A stretch of DNA of 64,000 nucleotides from Flavihumibacter profundi (GCF_020076305.1 NZ_JAIQXE010000002.1:496001-560000); one strand, 5' to 3'. Counted from the stretch's first letter, positions 19,213-28,258 are shown. A program made the numbers and translations. Notes: generated by a model from the letters alone, not told the origin.

Positions 19213-20637
19213 ATGTCAAATAATACCGGATCTACCCTGAATTTGGGTAGGCTCTACCAATTTATTAAATCAGCCATGCGCGGTGACGCGCAGGATTATA
19301 CCGTGGGCAGTATTCGTCGCGCAGTATTCCTGCTGGCTATCCCCATGATCCTTGAAATGGGCATGGAAAGCGTATTTGCAATTGTTGACCTTTATTTTGT
19401 AGGCAGGCTCCCCGATAGCCGGCATAATATCCAGACAGTCGGACTAACAGAATCTGTACTGTCCATTATTTACTCACTGGCAATCGGCATCAGCATGGCT
19501 GCAACTGCCATGGTTGCAAGAAGGGTTGGTGAAAAGGATAGCAGGGCAGCGGCCCATGCAGCCATGCAATCGCTTTGGCTGGCAGGGGCCATTACATTTA
19601 TTGTAAGCATGGCCGGATTATTCCTTGCCCCTGATATTTTACAATGGATGGGCGCAGAACCAGCCACTGTTGCCATGGGTACTCCTTATACCCGGCTGAT
19701 GATGGGCGGCAGCCTTGTTATTATGTTGCTGTTTCTTATCAACGGTATTTTCCGCGGGGCTGGTGATGCATCTATGGCCATGAAGAGCCTGTGGATTGCA
19801 AACGCTGCCAATATCCTATTGTGCCCCTTGCTTATACTGGGCTGGGGCCCGGTTCCTGCCTTTGGATTATTCGGCGCTGCCCTGGCCACCACCATCGGCA
19901 GGGGTATTGGTGTTTGCTACCAGTTATACCACCTGTTTGGTGGCAAATCGCTGGTTAAACTGGATATCGCTGATTGGAAACCCGACTGGCCCATTATCAA
20001 ATCACTGGTTAATATTGCTACCCCGGGAACCTTCCAGTTCATTATCGGCTCCTGCAGCTGGATTTTCCTGGCCAGGCTGGTAGCGGAAACAGGGCATGCC
20101 GAAGCATCCGCAGGATACCAGACTGCCATCAGGATCCTGATTTTTTTCCTCCTGCCCGCCTGGGGAATGGCCAATGCTGCCGCAACACTGGTCGGCCAGA
20201 ACCTGGGTGCCGGACAGCCTGAAAGAGCCGCACAGTCAGTCATGGCTACTGCCCGTTACAATACTGTTTTTATGGCTTGCGTCATGCTGTTTTTTATGCT
20301 TAGTGCCAATTGGGTAGTTGCACTTTTCACCGCTGAGGCTGAAGTAAAACGGGTTGCTATCCTGGCACTCCGCATTATGAGCGCAGGATATATTTTTTAT
20401 GGCATCGGCATGGTAATGGCCAACGCGTTTAATGGCGCCGGCGACACTAAAACACCTACCTGGATCAACCTCTTCGGTTTCTGGCTTTTCCAGATTCCAC
20501 TGGCTTATATACTGGCAAAATGGTGGTCCCTGGGGCCGCTCGGTGTATTTATTGCGATTCCGGTTGCTGAAACTGCTATTACCATATCCGCATGGCTTTT
20601 GTTTCGCAGGGGAAAATGGAAAACCGTCAAAATTTAG
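19213..20637 (+). CDS. MATE-family multidrug/toxin efflux transporter
   Basis: A 474-residue inner-membrane protein with about twelve transmembrane helices. MATE signatures include FLLAIPMILEMGMESVFAIV at the start, the FRGAGDASMAMKS region in the first half and FNGAGDTKTPTW in the second half, the duplicated element typical of this fold. Such proteins export cationic drugs or metabolites in exchange for Na+ or H+. The substrate is not predictable. The stop is followed after 28 bases by the AI-2E gene, which appears to have its own -7 box. Confidence 0.93.
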   Translation: MSNNTGSTLNLGRLYQFIKSAMRGDAQDYTVGSIRRAVFLLAIPMILEMGMESVFAIVDLYFVGRLPDSRHNIQTVGLTESVLSIIYSLAIGISMAATAMVARRVGEKDSRAAAHAAMQSLWLAGAITFIVSMAGLFLAPDILQWMGAEPATVAMGTPYTRLMMGGSLVIMLLFLINGIFRGAGDASMAMKSLWIANAANILLCPLLILGWGPVPAFGLFGAALATTIGRGIGVCYQLYHLFGGKSLVKLDIADWKPDWPIIKSLVNIATPGTFQFIIGSCSWIFLARLVAETGHAEASAGYQTAIRILIFFLLPAWGMANAAATLVGQNLGAGQPERAAQSVMATARYNTVFMACVMLFFMLSANWVVALFTAEAEVKRVAILALRIMSAGYIFYGIGMVMANAFNGAGDTKTPTWINLFGFWLFQIPLAYILAKWWSLGPLGVFIAIPVAETAITISAWLLFRRGKWKTVKI

Positions 20638-20654
20638 CGATCTTAATTTCTTGG

Positions 20655-20662
20655 TATCTTTC
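20655..20662 (+). promoter_or_regulatory. Possible -7 box (TATCTTTC) for the AI-2E gene
   Basis: TATCTTTC matches TAnnTTTG except for the last base and ends 3 bases before the ATG at 20666. Confidence 0.35.
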
Positions 20663-20665
20663 CGT

Positions 20666-21700
20666 ATGAGCTATTTTGATGAGAATAAAGTAAGGCAGGT
20701 TTTTTTTATTGCAATTATTACGTTCCTGGGTATTCTACTCTTCAGGGAACTGCAATCCTTCCTGCCTGCTGCACTTGGGGCATTTACTTTTTATGTGCTG
20801 ATGAATAAATGGATGGGCAAACTGGTGGCCAGGAAATGGCCGCCAGCTCTTGCCGCCTCCCTGCTTATGCTCTTTTCCTTCCTGGTTATTGTTTTGCCAA
20901 TAGGAATGGTCATTAAAATGCTGATCTCCCGTCTGAGCATATCCGAAGTACAGTTTAATGAAGCTATAAAAGCGATCCAGGTTTTTATACAGCATATTGA
21001 ACAGAGAACGGGCTTGGAACTGTTAAGCCAGAATTATATTGACAAACTCAGCGGGACAGTCGCCGGCCAATTGCCCCAGGTATTAGGCGCTACCTTCAAC
21101 ACAATTACCACCATCGCTGTCATGTATTTTATCCTGTATTTCATGTTAACTCAGGGTAAGGAAATGGAGCATACTTTTTCACGGCTCCTTCCTATGGGCA
21201 GGAACCACCGGCACCTGCTAAAAAAGGAAATGAATACACTGGTCATGTCCAATGCCATTGGGATTCCCCTGATAGCCCTTGCCCAGGGTGTGATGGCATT
21301 GATCGGTTATCTGATATTGGGTGTTAATGAACCCGTACTCTGGTTTGCGGTAACCTGCATTACAGCCATGATTCCTATCGTCGGCGCAGCCCTGGCTTAT
21401 ATACCGCTGGCCATTATTTTTTTCGCCGGCGGGGATAACTTTCGTGGTATTGCTATGCTGGTACTGGGCTTCGGGATTATTGGCACTATTGATAATGTTT
21501 TGCGATTCTGGTTACAGAAGAAAATTGGTGATGTCCATCCATTGGTAACCGTTTTTGGAGTGGTGGTCGGCTTAAACCTGTTCGGGTTTATTGGCCTGGT
21601 ATTTGGCCCTTTGCTTATTTCCTTATTTATGTTGCTTTTCCGTATTTACCGTATCGAATTTACCACTACTGAAAAAACAGAAACGACCCCTCCGGCATAA
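20666..21700 (+). CDS. AI-2E (YdiK/PerM-like) family membrane transporter
   Basis: A 344-residue membrane protein with about seven or eight helices and the family layout: an N-terminal helix pair, a large soluble insertion (about 85-150), then helices ending with DNVLRFWLQKKIGDVHPLVT and FGPLLISLFMLLFRIY, close to the AI-2E consensus. The family was named for autoinducer-2 export, but some members are Na+/H+ antiporters, so the substrate is open. The ATG at 20666 is preferred over a frame extension that would overlap the MATE gene. Confidence 0.88.
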   Translation: MSYFDENKVRQVFFIAIITFLGILLFRELQSFLPAALGAFTFYVLMNKWMGKLVARKWPPALAASLLMLFSFLVIVLPIGMVIKMLISRLSISEVQFNEAIKAIQVFIQHIEQRTGLELLSQNYIDKLSGTVAGQLPQVLGATFNTITTIAVMYFILYFMLTQGKEMEHTFSRLLPMGRNHRHLLKKEMNTLVMSNAIGIPLIALAQGVMALIGYLILGVNEPVLWFAVTCITAMIPIVGAALAYIPLAIIFFAGGDNFRGIAMLVLGFGIIGTIDNVLRFWLQKKIGDVHPLVTVFGVVVGLNLFGFIGLVFGPLLISLFMLLFRIYRIEFTTTEKTETTPPA

Positions 21701-21706
21701 TTTTTT

Positions 21707-22570
21707 TTGGGTAGCTTCGTTATAGATTTCCAACACGCTCAAAGCCTGAATACGCAATCAATCATAAAATACATCCTGGCAGGTTTATGCCTGTTTAGCC
21801 TGGCTTTGGTGCCAAATGAACTGGCTGCCCGTAATTCAAAATCATACGGCAATAAATCTGCTGGCCGGTCAGGGAAATCAGGGTACAAAAAAACAAGGCA
21901 CGGCGCAGCAGGCAAATATTCCCCCGGAACGGCTTCGTTTGCTGAAAATGCCAGTTGGTCTGCACAGGTTCTTAAAGAAGCTGAAATTGCTTACAACCAG
22001 CTCGACCTGGCCGCTAAGGGACTTACAAAAAAAGCCTTCCTCTATGGCTGGAAGGGATACCGGCTTTTACAGAAAAAAGGTTACCTGCAAAGGTCTGATG
22101 TATTATCCATCTGTGATTTCAGCCAATCATCACGTCGTAAAAGATTGTATATCATTAATGTAGAGGATATGTCCCTGCTGGTGAATACCTATGTGGCCCA
22201 TGGCCGCAATTCGGGCGGTGAATTTGCACAGAAATTTTCAAATAAACCCCAGTCACGGCAAAGCAGCCTTGGCTTTTATGTTACCCGTGAAACCTATATT
22301 GGTGAGCACGGACTTTCCCTTAGAATCGATGGCATAGAAAAAGGGTTTAATGACAGGGCCAACGCAAGGAATATTGTCATCCATGGGTCTGAATATTTAG
22401 GGAATGATTTCCTTGAAAATAATCCTTTTAATGGCCGCAGCTATGGCTGCCCGGCTGTTCCGGATAACGAATCACAAGAAATTATTGAGACCATAAAAAA
22501 TGGCTCCTGTCTCTTTATCTATCATCCAACCAGTAAGTACCTGTCGAAATCGCGGATTATAAATGCTTAG
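21707..22570 (+). CDS. Murein L,D-transpeptidase catalytic-domain family protein (YkuD_2 type)
   Basis: A protein of up to 287 residues with an N-terminal hydrophobic export segment (YILAGLCLFSLALVP), a basic Ser/Gly/Lys-rich linker and a YkuD_2-type domain. The catalytic region shows AHGRNSGGEF, NIVIHGSEYLG and the Cys of GRSYGCPAVP. Such enzymes cross-link or remodel peptidoglycan in the periplasm, though the YkuD_2 branch is little characterised. No ATG precedes the signal region; the frame opens with TTG at 21707, so the true start is uncertain. The stop is followed by a terminator at 22611-22636. Confidence 0.85.
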   Translation: MGSFVIDFQHAQSLNTQSIIKYILAGLCLFSLALVPNELAARNSKSYGNKSAGRSGKSGYKKTRHGAAGKYSPGTASFAENASWSAQVLKEAEIAYNQLDLAAKGLTKKAFLYGWKGYRLLQKKGYLQRSDVLSICDFSQSSRRKRLYIINVEDMSLLVNTYVAHGRNSGGEFAQKFSNKPQSRQSSLGFYVTRETYIGEHGLSLRIDGIEKGFNDRANARNIVIHGSEYLGNDFLENNPFNGRSYGCPAVPDNESQEIIETIKNGSCLFIYHPTSKYLSKSRIINA

Positions 22571-22610
22571 CTTGGATATGCTCACCAGCTGGTTTGGACA
22601 ACTAAAGCTA

Positions 22611-22641
22611 AAGCTCAATCTGCGATTGGGCTTTTCTTTAT
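22611..22641 (+). terminator. Intrinsic terminator between convergent genes
   Basis: Stem AAGCTCAATC/GATTGGGCTT (one G-T wobble), loop TGC, followed by a T-rich run. It ends the L,D-transpeptidase transcript before the convergent PAP2-like gene. Confidence 0.7.
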
Positions 22642-22648
22642 TTTGGGG

Positions 22649-23284
22649 CTAGCCAATTACCCAAACCGCTATTATAAAGGAAATGATTCCGCTTATATAA
22701 CCCCATACCAATTCAGCAATAGTATGGTCACTGGCCAAAAAACGCGCGGTTCCTACAAGCCCGGCAACAAATAAGGCAACCGCCAAAGGCAATCCCATTG
22801 GAATCATACTGTTCCAGGAAAGGTAAATGAAGAAACCGGCCAGGATCCCCATGGCAATGGTGTGCAGGCTGATTTTACTGAAATTGTTTGCCGTCAGGGC
22901 AATGATGCTGGAAATGAAAACCGCACAAAGCATCTCAACGAATTCTGGTGGATTATCCGGCAGGGTCTTATTGACGTAAAAGATCCAGAAATAATAAATC
23001 ATGGAGGCTACAATAGGTATAATCCGGTCTTTTTGTGTTTTGAGTTGGATGCTTTCTGCAAAACCCAGTAGTTTCAGCAGCATCACCGTAAAGGCGGGGA
23101 AAAATGCGGTGAGTAAACCCACGGAAATTAATTTGGTGGTCCTATTCCAGTCTGAATATCCCGCAAAGGCAAAAGGATGCAGGTAAAGCAGGAACGCCGT
23201 AATATACCCTGGAATAAACAGGGGATGAAACACAATGGAAATAAATTGTCCTAATACCCGAAGGGGCCCCTTTGTTGCCGTCAT
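22649..23284 (-). CDS. PAP2-superfamily-like integral membrane protein
   Basis: A 211-residue protein with about six hydrophobic segments. The C-terminal ARFLASDHTIAELVWGYISG recalls the last PAP2 phosphatase motif (SR-x5-H-x3-D), but the final Asp is replaced by Glu and I see no clear first motif, so catalytic activity is doubtful. Related proteins in Bacteroidota are annotated as PAP2-family or hypothetical. Its ATG shares one base with the rpoN stop (TAATG), so the two are probably cotranscribed. Confidence 0.65.
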   Translation of the reverse strand: MTATKGPLRVLGQFISIVFHPLFIPGYITAFLLYLHPFAFAGYSDWNRTTKLISVGLLTAFFPAFTVMLLKLLGFAESIQLKTQKDRIIPIVASMIYYFWIFYVNKTLPDNPPEFVEMLCAVFISSIIALTANNFSKISLHTIAMGILAGFFIYLSWNSMIPMGLPLAVALFVAGLVGTARFLASDHTIAELVWGYISGIISFIIAVWVIG

Positions 23285-24765
23285 TATAACTCTTTTCTTA
23301 GTCGGGCCACCGGAATATTGAGTTGTTCACGATATTTGGCCACTGTTCTACGTGCAATGTTATAACCTTTTTCCTGCAATAACTCGGTCAATCGTTCATC
23401 ACTTAGTGGTTTTCTCTTGCTTTCCCCTTCCACCATATCACTCAGGATTTTTTTCACTTCCCGTGTGGATACCTCCTCGCCGCTTTCCGTACTCAGGCTT
23501 TCACTGAAAAAGAATTTGAGCCGGTAAGTACCAAATTCAGTTTGTACAAATTTGCTGTTGGCTACCCTGCTCACCGTACTGATATCCAAACCGGTCCTTT
23601 CGGCAATATCTTTCAGGATCATCGGGCGAAGCATGGTTTCATCACCGGTCAGGAAAAACTCTTCCTGGTAGTCCATGATGGTTTGCATGGTCATCATCAG
23701 GGTCTGCTGCCGCTGCTTAATGGCATCAATAAACCATTTTGCAGCATCAATTTTCTGCTTGATAAAAAGCACTGCTTCTTTTTGCCGCTTGTCTTTTTTA
23801 GACCCCCGGTCATATTCTTTCAACATATCCCGGTATCCCTCGCTGATTCGCAGGTCGGGCGCATTCTTACTGTTCAGGGTGAGCTCCAGTTTCCCCGCAT
23901 TATTGAACATGAAAAAATCCGGGATAACATAGGTCTCGGCTTTGTTCATTTCGCTGAGGTTTCCACCCGGCTTTGGGTTTAGCCGGACGATCTGTTTGAT
24001 GATGTCCCGAAGCTGGTCGTCATCTATGTTTAATCCGCGCTGGATTTTTTCATAATGTTTTTTGGTAAACTCATCGAAATAGTTGGCAAGGATTTCTATG
24101 GCCAGCCGCACGGATTTTCCTTCATTTTTCCGGCGGTCCAGCTGAAGCAGGAGGCATTCCTGCAGGTTACGTGCCGCCACGCCTGCCGGGTCAAAATGCT
24201 GGATCAGCTGGATCAGTTCTTCGATTTCGGCTTCTGTAGCCTCAATATTCTGGCGAAAGGCGAGGTCGTCCTGTATGGATGCCGTTTCCCTGCGCAGGTA
24301 ACCATCATCATCTATGCTGCCTACAATTTGCTCTGCAATGCGCCTGCGGCGGTCATCGAGGGTAAGCATGCCCAATTGGTCGGCAAGCGAATCATGAAGG
24401 CTGGATTCCACTTTAAAGGGCATCACCTGCTTATCGTCCAGCTCCGGGTAATTGTCATCCCTCAACCTGTAATCTGCTATTTCATCATCACCTTCCTGTA
24501 CGTAATCACTGATATTGATATTTTCATACTCATCCTCAGTGCCCTCGGTTTCATACTCTTCTTCACCGCTTTCAAATTCTTCACGGGTTTCATCAAACTC
24601 ATCTGAAGCTTCATCGCTCTGTTCCAATGCCGGGTTCTCTTCCAGTTCCTCCTTAATGCGCTCTTCAAGGTTGGCAGTAGGCACCTGCAGCAATTTCATA
24701 AGCTGAATTTGCTGAGGGGAAAGCTTTTGCAATAACTTCTGCTGTAAACTTTGACTCAGTGCCAT
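23284..24765 (-). CDS. rpoN: RNA polymerase sigma-54 factor
   Basis: A 493-residue sigma factor. Region I at the N-terminus is Gln/Leu-rich (SLQQKLLQKLSPQQIQLMKL), region II is very acidic (about 40-110), the core-binding region follows, and region III carries the diagnostic RpoN box ARRTVAKYR at 471-479. Sigma-54 recognises -24/-12 promoters and needs AAA+ enhancer-binding proteins; none is encoded in this window. The gene overlaps the PAP2-like gene by one base downstream. Confidence 0.97.
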   Translation of the reverse strand: MALSQSLQQKLLQKLSPQQIQLMKLLQVPTANLEERIKEELEENPALEQSDEASDEFDETREEFESGEEEYETEGTEDEYENINISDYVQEGDDEIADYRLRDDNYPELDDKQVMPFKVESSLHDSLADQLGMLTLDDRRRRIAEQIVGSIDDDGYLRRETASIQDDLAFRQNIEATEAEIEELIQLIQHFDPAGVAARNLQECLLLQLDRRKNEGKSVRLAIEILANYFDEFTKKHYEKIQRGLNIDDDQLRDIIKQIVRLNPKPGGNLSEMNKAETYVIPDFFMFNNAGKLELTLNSKNAPDLRISEGYRDMLKEYDRGSKKDKRQKEAVLFIKQKIDAAKWFIDAIKQRQQTLMMTMQTIMDYQEEFFLTGDETMLRPMILKDIAERTGLDISTVSRVANSKFVQTEFGTYRLKFFFSESLSTESGEEVSTREVKKILSDMVEGESKRKPLSDERLTELLQEKGYNIARRTVAKYREQLNIPVARLRKEL

Positions 24766-24843
24766 ACGTTAGGGTTTATGGCGCTCTGGTTTTTCATAAG
24801 AGCCGCCCTGTCCACAAAAATCAGGCCGTAAATTACTTAATTA

Positions 24844-25218
24844 ATGCACATGGGGGTAAAAGGAAACCTTAAAATTATTCTCCTGGTCCTGGCTTCACTC
24901 GCCGGATTCGGCTCAAATGCCCAACAGGCAAGTGTTTTGCTGCCTGCGAAATATTCCCTGGCAGATTCTGTAAAATTGCCACAAACTGGTAAAAAAACAG
25001 TATTTCAGCCTGCCCGCACTGGCCCGGAAGCCTTATTGCCAACTGCCTCCACTGCCTCCTTAACCTACCCACTGCGGCCCCTGTTTCCCGATTATTTTAC
25101 CCGCAACTGGGGCGTTTTCTGCGAAGGGGAATGGCGCCTGGAGAAAAAAACCGGCATCCCTTTCCGCTTCAGGCTTGGTTCGCTTGAATATGTCGACCGG
25201 CTGGAGGGGAAGCGGTGA
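24844..25218 (+). CDS. Small secreted protein of unknown function
   Basis: A 124-residue protein with a signal peptide ending near GFGSNAQQ. The mature part is Pro/Thr/Ala-rich, then a compact C-terminal region with RNWGVFCEGEWRLEKKTG followed by FRFRLGSLEYVDRLEGK. I recall similar C-termini in several Chitinophagaceae hypothetical proteins but know no function. The TGA stop lies inside the first GGTGAAT unit of a heptamer tract, as does that of the convergent GHL10 gene. Divergent from rpoN. Confidence 0.65.
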   Translation: MHMGVKGNLKIILLVLASLAGFGSNAQQASVLLPAKYSLADSVKLPQTGKKTVFQPARTGPEALLPTASTASLTYPLRPLFPDYFTRNWGVFCEGEWRLEKKTGIPFRFRLGSLEYVDRLEGKR

Positions 25219-25238
25219 ATGGTGAATGGTGAATGGTG
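25214..25238. repeat. GGTGAAT heptanucleotide repeat tract
   Basis: Three perfect GGTGAAT units and a partial GGTG. The first unit supplies the TGA stop of the small secreted protein gene. It is the inverse of the ATTCACC tract at 25371-25405 on the other side of the terminator. Confidence 0.9.
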
Positions 25239-25279
25239 CGCGGGGACAAATGGTAAAAATGTACTTTAATTCATAGGTC

Positions 25280-25313
25280 AAAAAAAGTGGGTCATTTACG
25301 ACCCACTTTTTTT
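25280..25313. terminator. Strong bidirectional intrinsic terminator
   Basis: A perfect 14-bp stem (seven A, then GTGGGTC, against GACCCAC and seven T) with loop ATTTAC. It gives a T-tract in both directions and sits midway between two convergent genes. Confidence 0.9.
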
Positions 25314-25370
25314 GCATTTTGTGTCTTATACGACCCCAAAAAATTCATATGATTATTCACCGGTCCTCCC

Positions 25371-25405
25371 ATTCACCATTCACCATTCACCATTCACCAT
25401 TCACC
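25371..25405. repeat. ATTCACC heptanucleotide repeat tract
   Basis: Five perfect ATTCACC units in tandem. The last unit contains, on the minus strand, the TGA stop of the GHL10 gene. Confidence 0.92.
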
Positions 25406-26666
25406 GCTCCCTCCCCGGCATCCAGTCCATTACCGGAATGCCTGCCTTCTGCTGGTAATATTGTAAACGCAGGCTATCGGACCAGCCATTGGGATTATTT
25501 ACAAAACTTTTACTGCTGAAGTAGATCTCCCCCTGCACATTTGGCGTGCTCCGGATGGCACGGATCATACGGGGCAACTGATTCGGGTCGCGCCAGGCTG
25601 CATTCGTGCCTGCTTTATATAAACCAAGGCCTATATAGCAGTGTTTGCCATAACAGTTTTTGCTCCACCAGTCCAGCAGGGTTTCAAAATCCGCAGCCTT
25701 ATGCCCGAATTCCCAATACAACTGCGGTGCCACATAATCAATCCATCCTTTCTTTAACCATAATACGATGTCCGCATACAGGTCATCATAATTTGTTTGT
25801 CCGGCTTTTGTATGGCTTCCAAGGGAATCCTTGTCGCTGTTTCTCCAGACACCAAATGGTGAAATACCGAATTTAACCCAGGGCTTTTCTTCTTTAATGG
25901 CTTTTGATAATTGCACGATGATGCTGTCCACATTGCTTCTGCGCCAGTCATCCCTGCTCAGCCCATTTCCATATTGCGTATAGGTCCGGTCATCAGGGAA
26001 TTCCTTTCCGGGTATACGGTATGGATAAAAATAATCATCGAAATGCACACCATCTACATCATACCGTTGCACCATATCCCGCACCACATTCACTACAAAC
26101 TGCTGGGCTGCTTTATTTCCCGGGTCAAAATATTTTTTGTCGCCATAATCCAGGAACCAATCAGGAAACTCACGGGTAACATGGGTCTTTGAAGGAATTG
26201 ATTTATTCAGGTTAAACACCGCGCGGTAAGGGTTCAGCCAGGCATGGAATTCTAATCCGCGTTTATGGGCTTCTGCAATCATAAACTGGAGGGGATCATA
26301 ATAAGGAACCGGTGGTTTGCCCTGCTGCCCTGTAAGCCACTCGCTCCAGGGTTCGTATGGGGAAGGGTAGAACGCATCGGCTGCAGGCCGCACCTGTACG
26401 ATTACAGCATTCAGCCCATTGGCGGCATGCATGTCCAGCAGCTTAATATATTCTGCTCTTTGTATTTCTGGCTGGGTTGACCCCTTATCGGGCCAGTCAA
26501 TATTATCTACTGTTGCAATCCAGGCTGCCCGGAATTCCCTGGGGGCATTGCTGGCCGGTATACTGCTTTCTTCAGCAGGTCCCTTAACCGGGGCGGCTGG
26601 TTGTGCCAGGGCGAATGAGCAGCTTCCTGCAAAAATGATTATATAGGAGAGGAGTCGTTTTTTCAT
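25401..26666 (-). CDS. Family 10-like glycosyl hydrolase (GHL10/DUF187), secreted
   Basis: A 421-residue exported protein with a signal peptide ending near SFALAQP. It opens with the GHL10 signature FRAAWIATVDNIDWPDKG and continues with HAANGLNAVIVQVRPAADAF, HAWLNPYRA, YDVDGVHFDDYFYPY and DYVAPQLYWEFGH, all typical of this TIM-barrel family. Members are thought to be exo-acting hydrolases on glycans, possibly peptidoglycan-related, but few are characterised. The stop codon lies within an ATTCACC tract, so slippage there would not alter the protein. Confidence 0.9.
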   Translation of the reverse strand: MKKRLLSYIIIFAGSCSFALAQPAAPVKGPAEESSIPASNAPREFRAAWIATVDNIDWPDKGSTQPEIQRAEYIKLLDMHAANGLNAVIVQVRPAADAFYPSPYEPWSEWLTGQQGKPPVPYYDPLQFMIAEAHKRGLEFHAWLNPYRAVFNLNKSIPSKTHVTREFPDWFLDYGDKKYFDPGNKAAQQFVVNVVRDMVQRYDVDGVHFDDYFYPYRIPGKEFPDDRTYTQYGNGLSRDDWRRSNVDSIIVQLSKAIKEEKPWVKFGISPFGVWRNSDKDSLGSHTKAGQTNYDDLYADIVLWLKKGWIDYVAPQLYWEFGHKAADFETLLDWWSKNCYGKHCYIGLGLYKAGTNAAWRDPNQLPRMIRAIRSTPNVQGEIYFSSKSFVNNPNGWSDSLRLQYYQQKAGIPVMDWMPGRER

Positions 26667-26693
26667 ATGGGTAATTACTTAATAAAAAAATGG

Positions 26694-27149
26694 TCAGTCC
26701 TGTGAATTCCTCAATTTATCAAGCAGGTTGTTCAGTTGGGCAGCTTCTTTGGTATCGAGATTCATCAGTATCTTTTCCCAATCGCTTTCATGGGCATCCA
26801 TTTCGGCCAGCAACTCATTGCCTTTTTGGGTAATGGTAACATCAACCAGCCGCCGGTCTGCCTCGCAAACTACTTTCTTAACCAGGTTTTTCTTGACCAG
26901 GCGGTCAACAATCCGCGAAGTGTCGCTCATTTTATCCAGCATTCGCTGGCGGATTTGCAGCGTACTTAGCGGTTCGCCGGCTCCCCTCAGGATGCGCAGG
27001 ATATTGAATTGCTGGTTGGTTAAATCATATTGGTCAAGGTGATTTTTAGTCTGTTCCATGAGCCAGTTGTACGTAAATATCAGGTTGATCATAGCCTTCT
27101 GGTGCTCATTCCTGAATTTTCGCTGATTGATATCTTTATTGATGCTCAT
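26694..27149 (-). CDS. MarR-family transcriptional regulator
   Basis: A 151-residue winged-helix protein. The core DLTNQQFNILRILRGAGEPL, the recognition region TLQIRQRMLDKMSDTSRIVDRLVKKNLV and the wing CEADRRLVDVTITQKG are typical of MarR repressors that respond to small phenolic or oxidising molecules. It precedes the GHL10 gene by 27 bases on the same strand and could be cotranscribed with it or autoregulated. No palindromic operator is obvious just upstream. Confidence 0.92.
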   Translation of the reverse strand: MSINKDINQRKFRNEHQKAMINLIFTYNWLMEQTKNHLDQYDLTNQQFNILRILRGAGEPLSTLQIRQRMLDKMSDTSRIVDRLVKKNLVKKVVCEADRRLVDVTITQKGNELLAEMDAHESDWEKILMNLDTKEAAQLNNLLDKLRNSQD

Positions 27150-27206
27150 GGTTGCAAAGTTCTGCTTTAAAAGTTAAAAAAATGATGATGTCATAGTAAT
27201 GATATG

Positions 27207-28229
27207 TTAACCCCACACTTTTGTGCCTTCCGAACAGTTTGCGCAGATGTCAATATTAGCGCGACTTTCAAGCAATTTTGCCCTGAAGTTGCGGTAGTCG
27301 GCATGTTGCCAGATCTCACGGAATGGCTTCCCCTTCAGGTCGCCAAGCTTATGCTGCGCATCTTTATCAAAACAGCAGGGAACAACAAGTCCGTCCCAGG
27401 TTATTACTGTAGCATGCCAGGCCCTCCAGCAATGGTTTTGCAGCGGGTTTTTGATCGTCACACCCCCTTCCTTATTTTTCCTGTACCTGCTGTATTTTTC
27501 AATAGTAGGAATCAATTGGTTGGGGTCATTTTCATAATCATACACCTGGGCTGTTTTTAACCAGACATCGTTAACGCCAATTTCTTTGGCCAATTGCTTA
27601 ACCTCGCCGATCTGGTGCTCATTCGGTTTTACTACCAGGAACTGGAATACGACCAGGGGTGTGCTGCTCTTCAGTTCCTTTTTCCATTTTACAATATTTC
27701 GGGCGCCCTCCAGTACTTTATTGAGCTGGCCCCCAACCCGGTATTGCTGGTATACCTCCTGGCTGGTGCCATCAATGGAAATGATCAGGCGGTCAAGACC
27801 ACTTTCCACCGTCTTACGCGCATTCGTGTCTGTAAGGTAATGCGCATTGGTGGAGGTGGCAGTGTATATACCCTTACCAGCTGCATATTTAACCATGTCC
27901 AGGAAATCAGGGTTGAGGTAGGGCTCCCCCTGGAAATAAAATACCAGGTAAAAAAGGTCTTTGTATAACTGGTCAATTGTTTCGCGGAAAAAATCATTTT
28001 GCAGCATGCCTGTAGGCCGTGAAAAGGCCCTTAATCCACTTGGGCATTCGGGACAACGGAGATTACAGGATGTAGTTGGTTCAAATGATATAGATATCGG
28101 AACGCCCCACTGTACCGGTTTTTTGGTGTATTTGCTTACGTAATAACTACTCAGCACTTTCCCCGCATTCCAGGCACGACGTATACTTAACTTGCGTAAA
28201 AGGTTCAGGGAATCACTGAGATGAAGCAT
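27207..28229 (-). CDS. Radical SAM/SPASM-domain protein
   Basis: A 340-residue enzyme. The radical SAM cluster is bound by the CxxxCxxC motif in TSCNLRCPECPSG; GEPYLNPD and LIISIDGTSQEVYQQYR are further family landmarks. The C-terminal SPASM/twitch region contributes Cys in HCWRAW, VVPCCFDKD and ICANC, for one or two auxiliary Fe-S clusters. Such proteins modify peptides, sugars or enzymes, or act in unknown maturation steps. No obvious peptide substrate gene lies next to it. The ATG at 28229 is preferred over TTG at 28235. Confidence 0.9.
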   Translation of the reverse strand: MLHLSDSLNLLRKLSIRRAWNAGKVLSSYYVSKYTKKPVQWGVPISISFEPTTSCNLRCPECPSGLRAFSRPTGMLQNDFFRETIDQLYKDLFYLVFYFQGEPYLNPDFLDMVKYAAGKGIYTATSTNAHYLTDTNARKTVESGLDRLIISIDGTSQEVYQQYRVGGQLNKVLEGARNIVKWKKELKSSTPLVVFQFLVVKPNEHQIGEVKQLAKEIGVNDVWLKTAQVYDYENDPNQLIPTIEKYSRYRKNKEGGVTIKNPLQNHCWRAWHATVITWDGLVVPCCFDKDAQHKLGDLKGKPFREIWQHADYRNFRAKLLESRANIDICANCSEGTKVWG

Positions 28230-28232
28230 ATA

Positions 28233-28240
28233 CAAATATA
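28233..28240 (-). promoter_or_regulatory. -7 box TATATTTG for the radical SAM gene
   Basis: Minus-strand TATATTTG is an exact TAnnTTTG match ending 3 bases before the ATG at 28229, implying a leaderless mRNA if it is used. Confidence 0.4.
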
Positions 28241-28258
28241 AGTATAGTAACTAACTGT

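Noticed and set aside
20432-20665. 78-codon upstream extension of the AI-2E gene
   Set aside because: It overlaps the MATE coding sequence and is rich in Pro, Phe and Arg like a shadow; the start at 20666 follows a -7-like box.
24055-24606. 183-codon plus-strand frame opposite rpoN
   Set aside because: Antisense to the acidic region of sigma-54; Phe/Ile/Leu-rich as expected from the complement of Glu/Asp codons.
25371-25405. Insertion-sequence terminal repeats around the bidirectional terminator
   Set aside because: The inverted tracts flank only 130 bases without a transposase; units are simple heptamers found elsewhere in the window.
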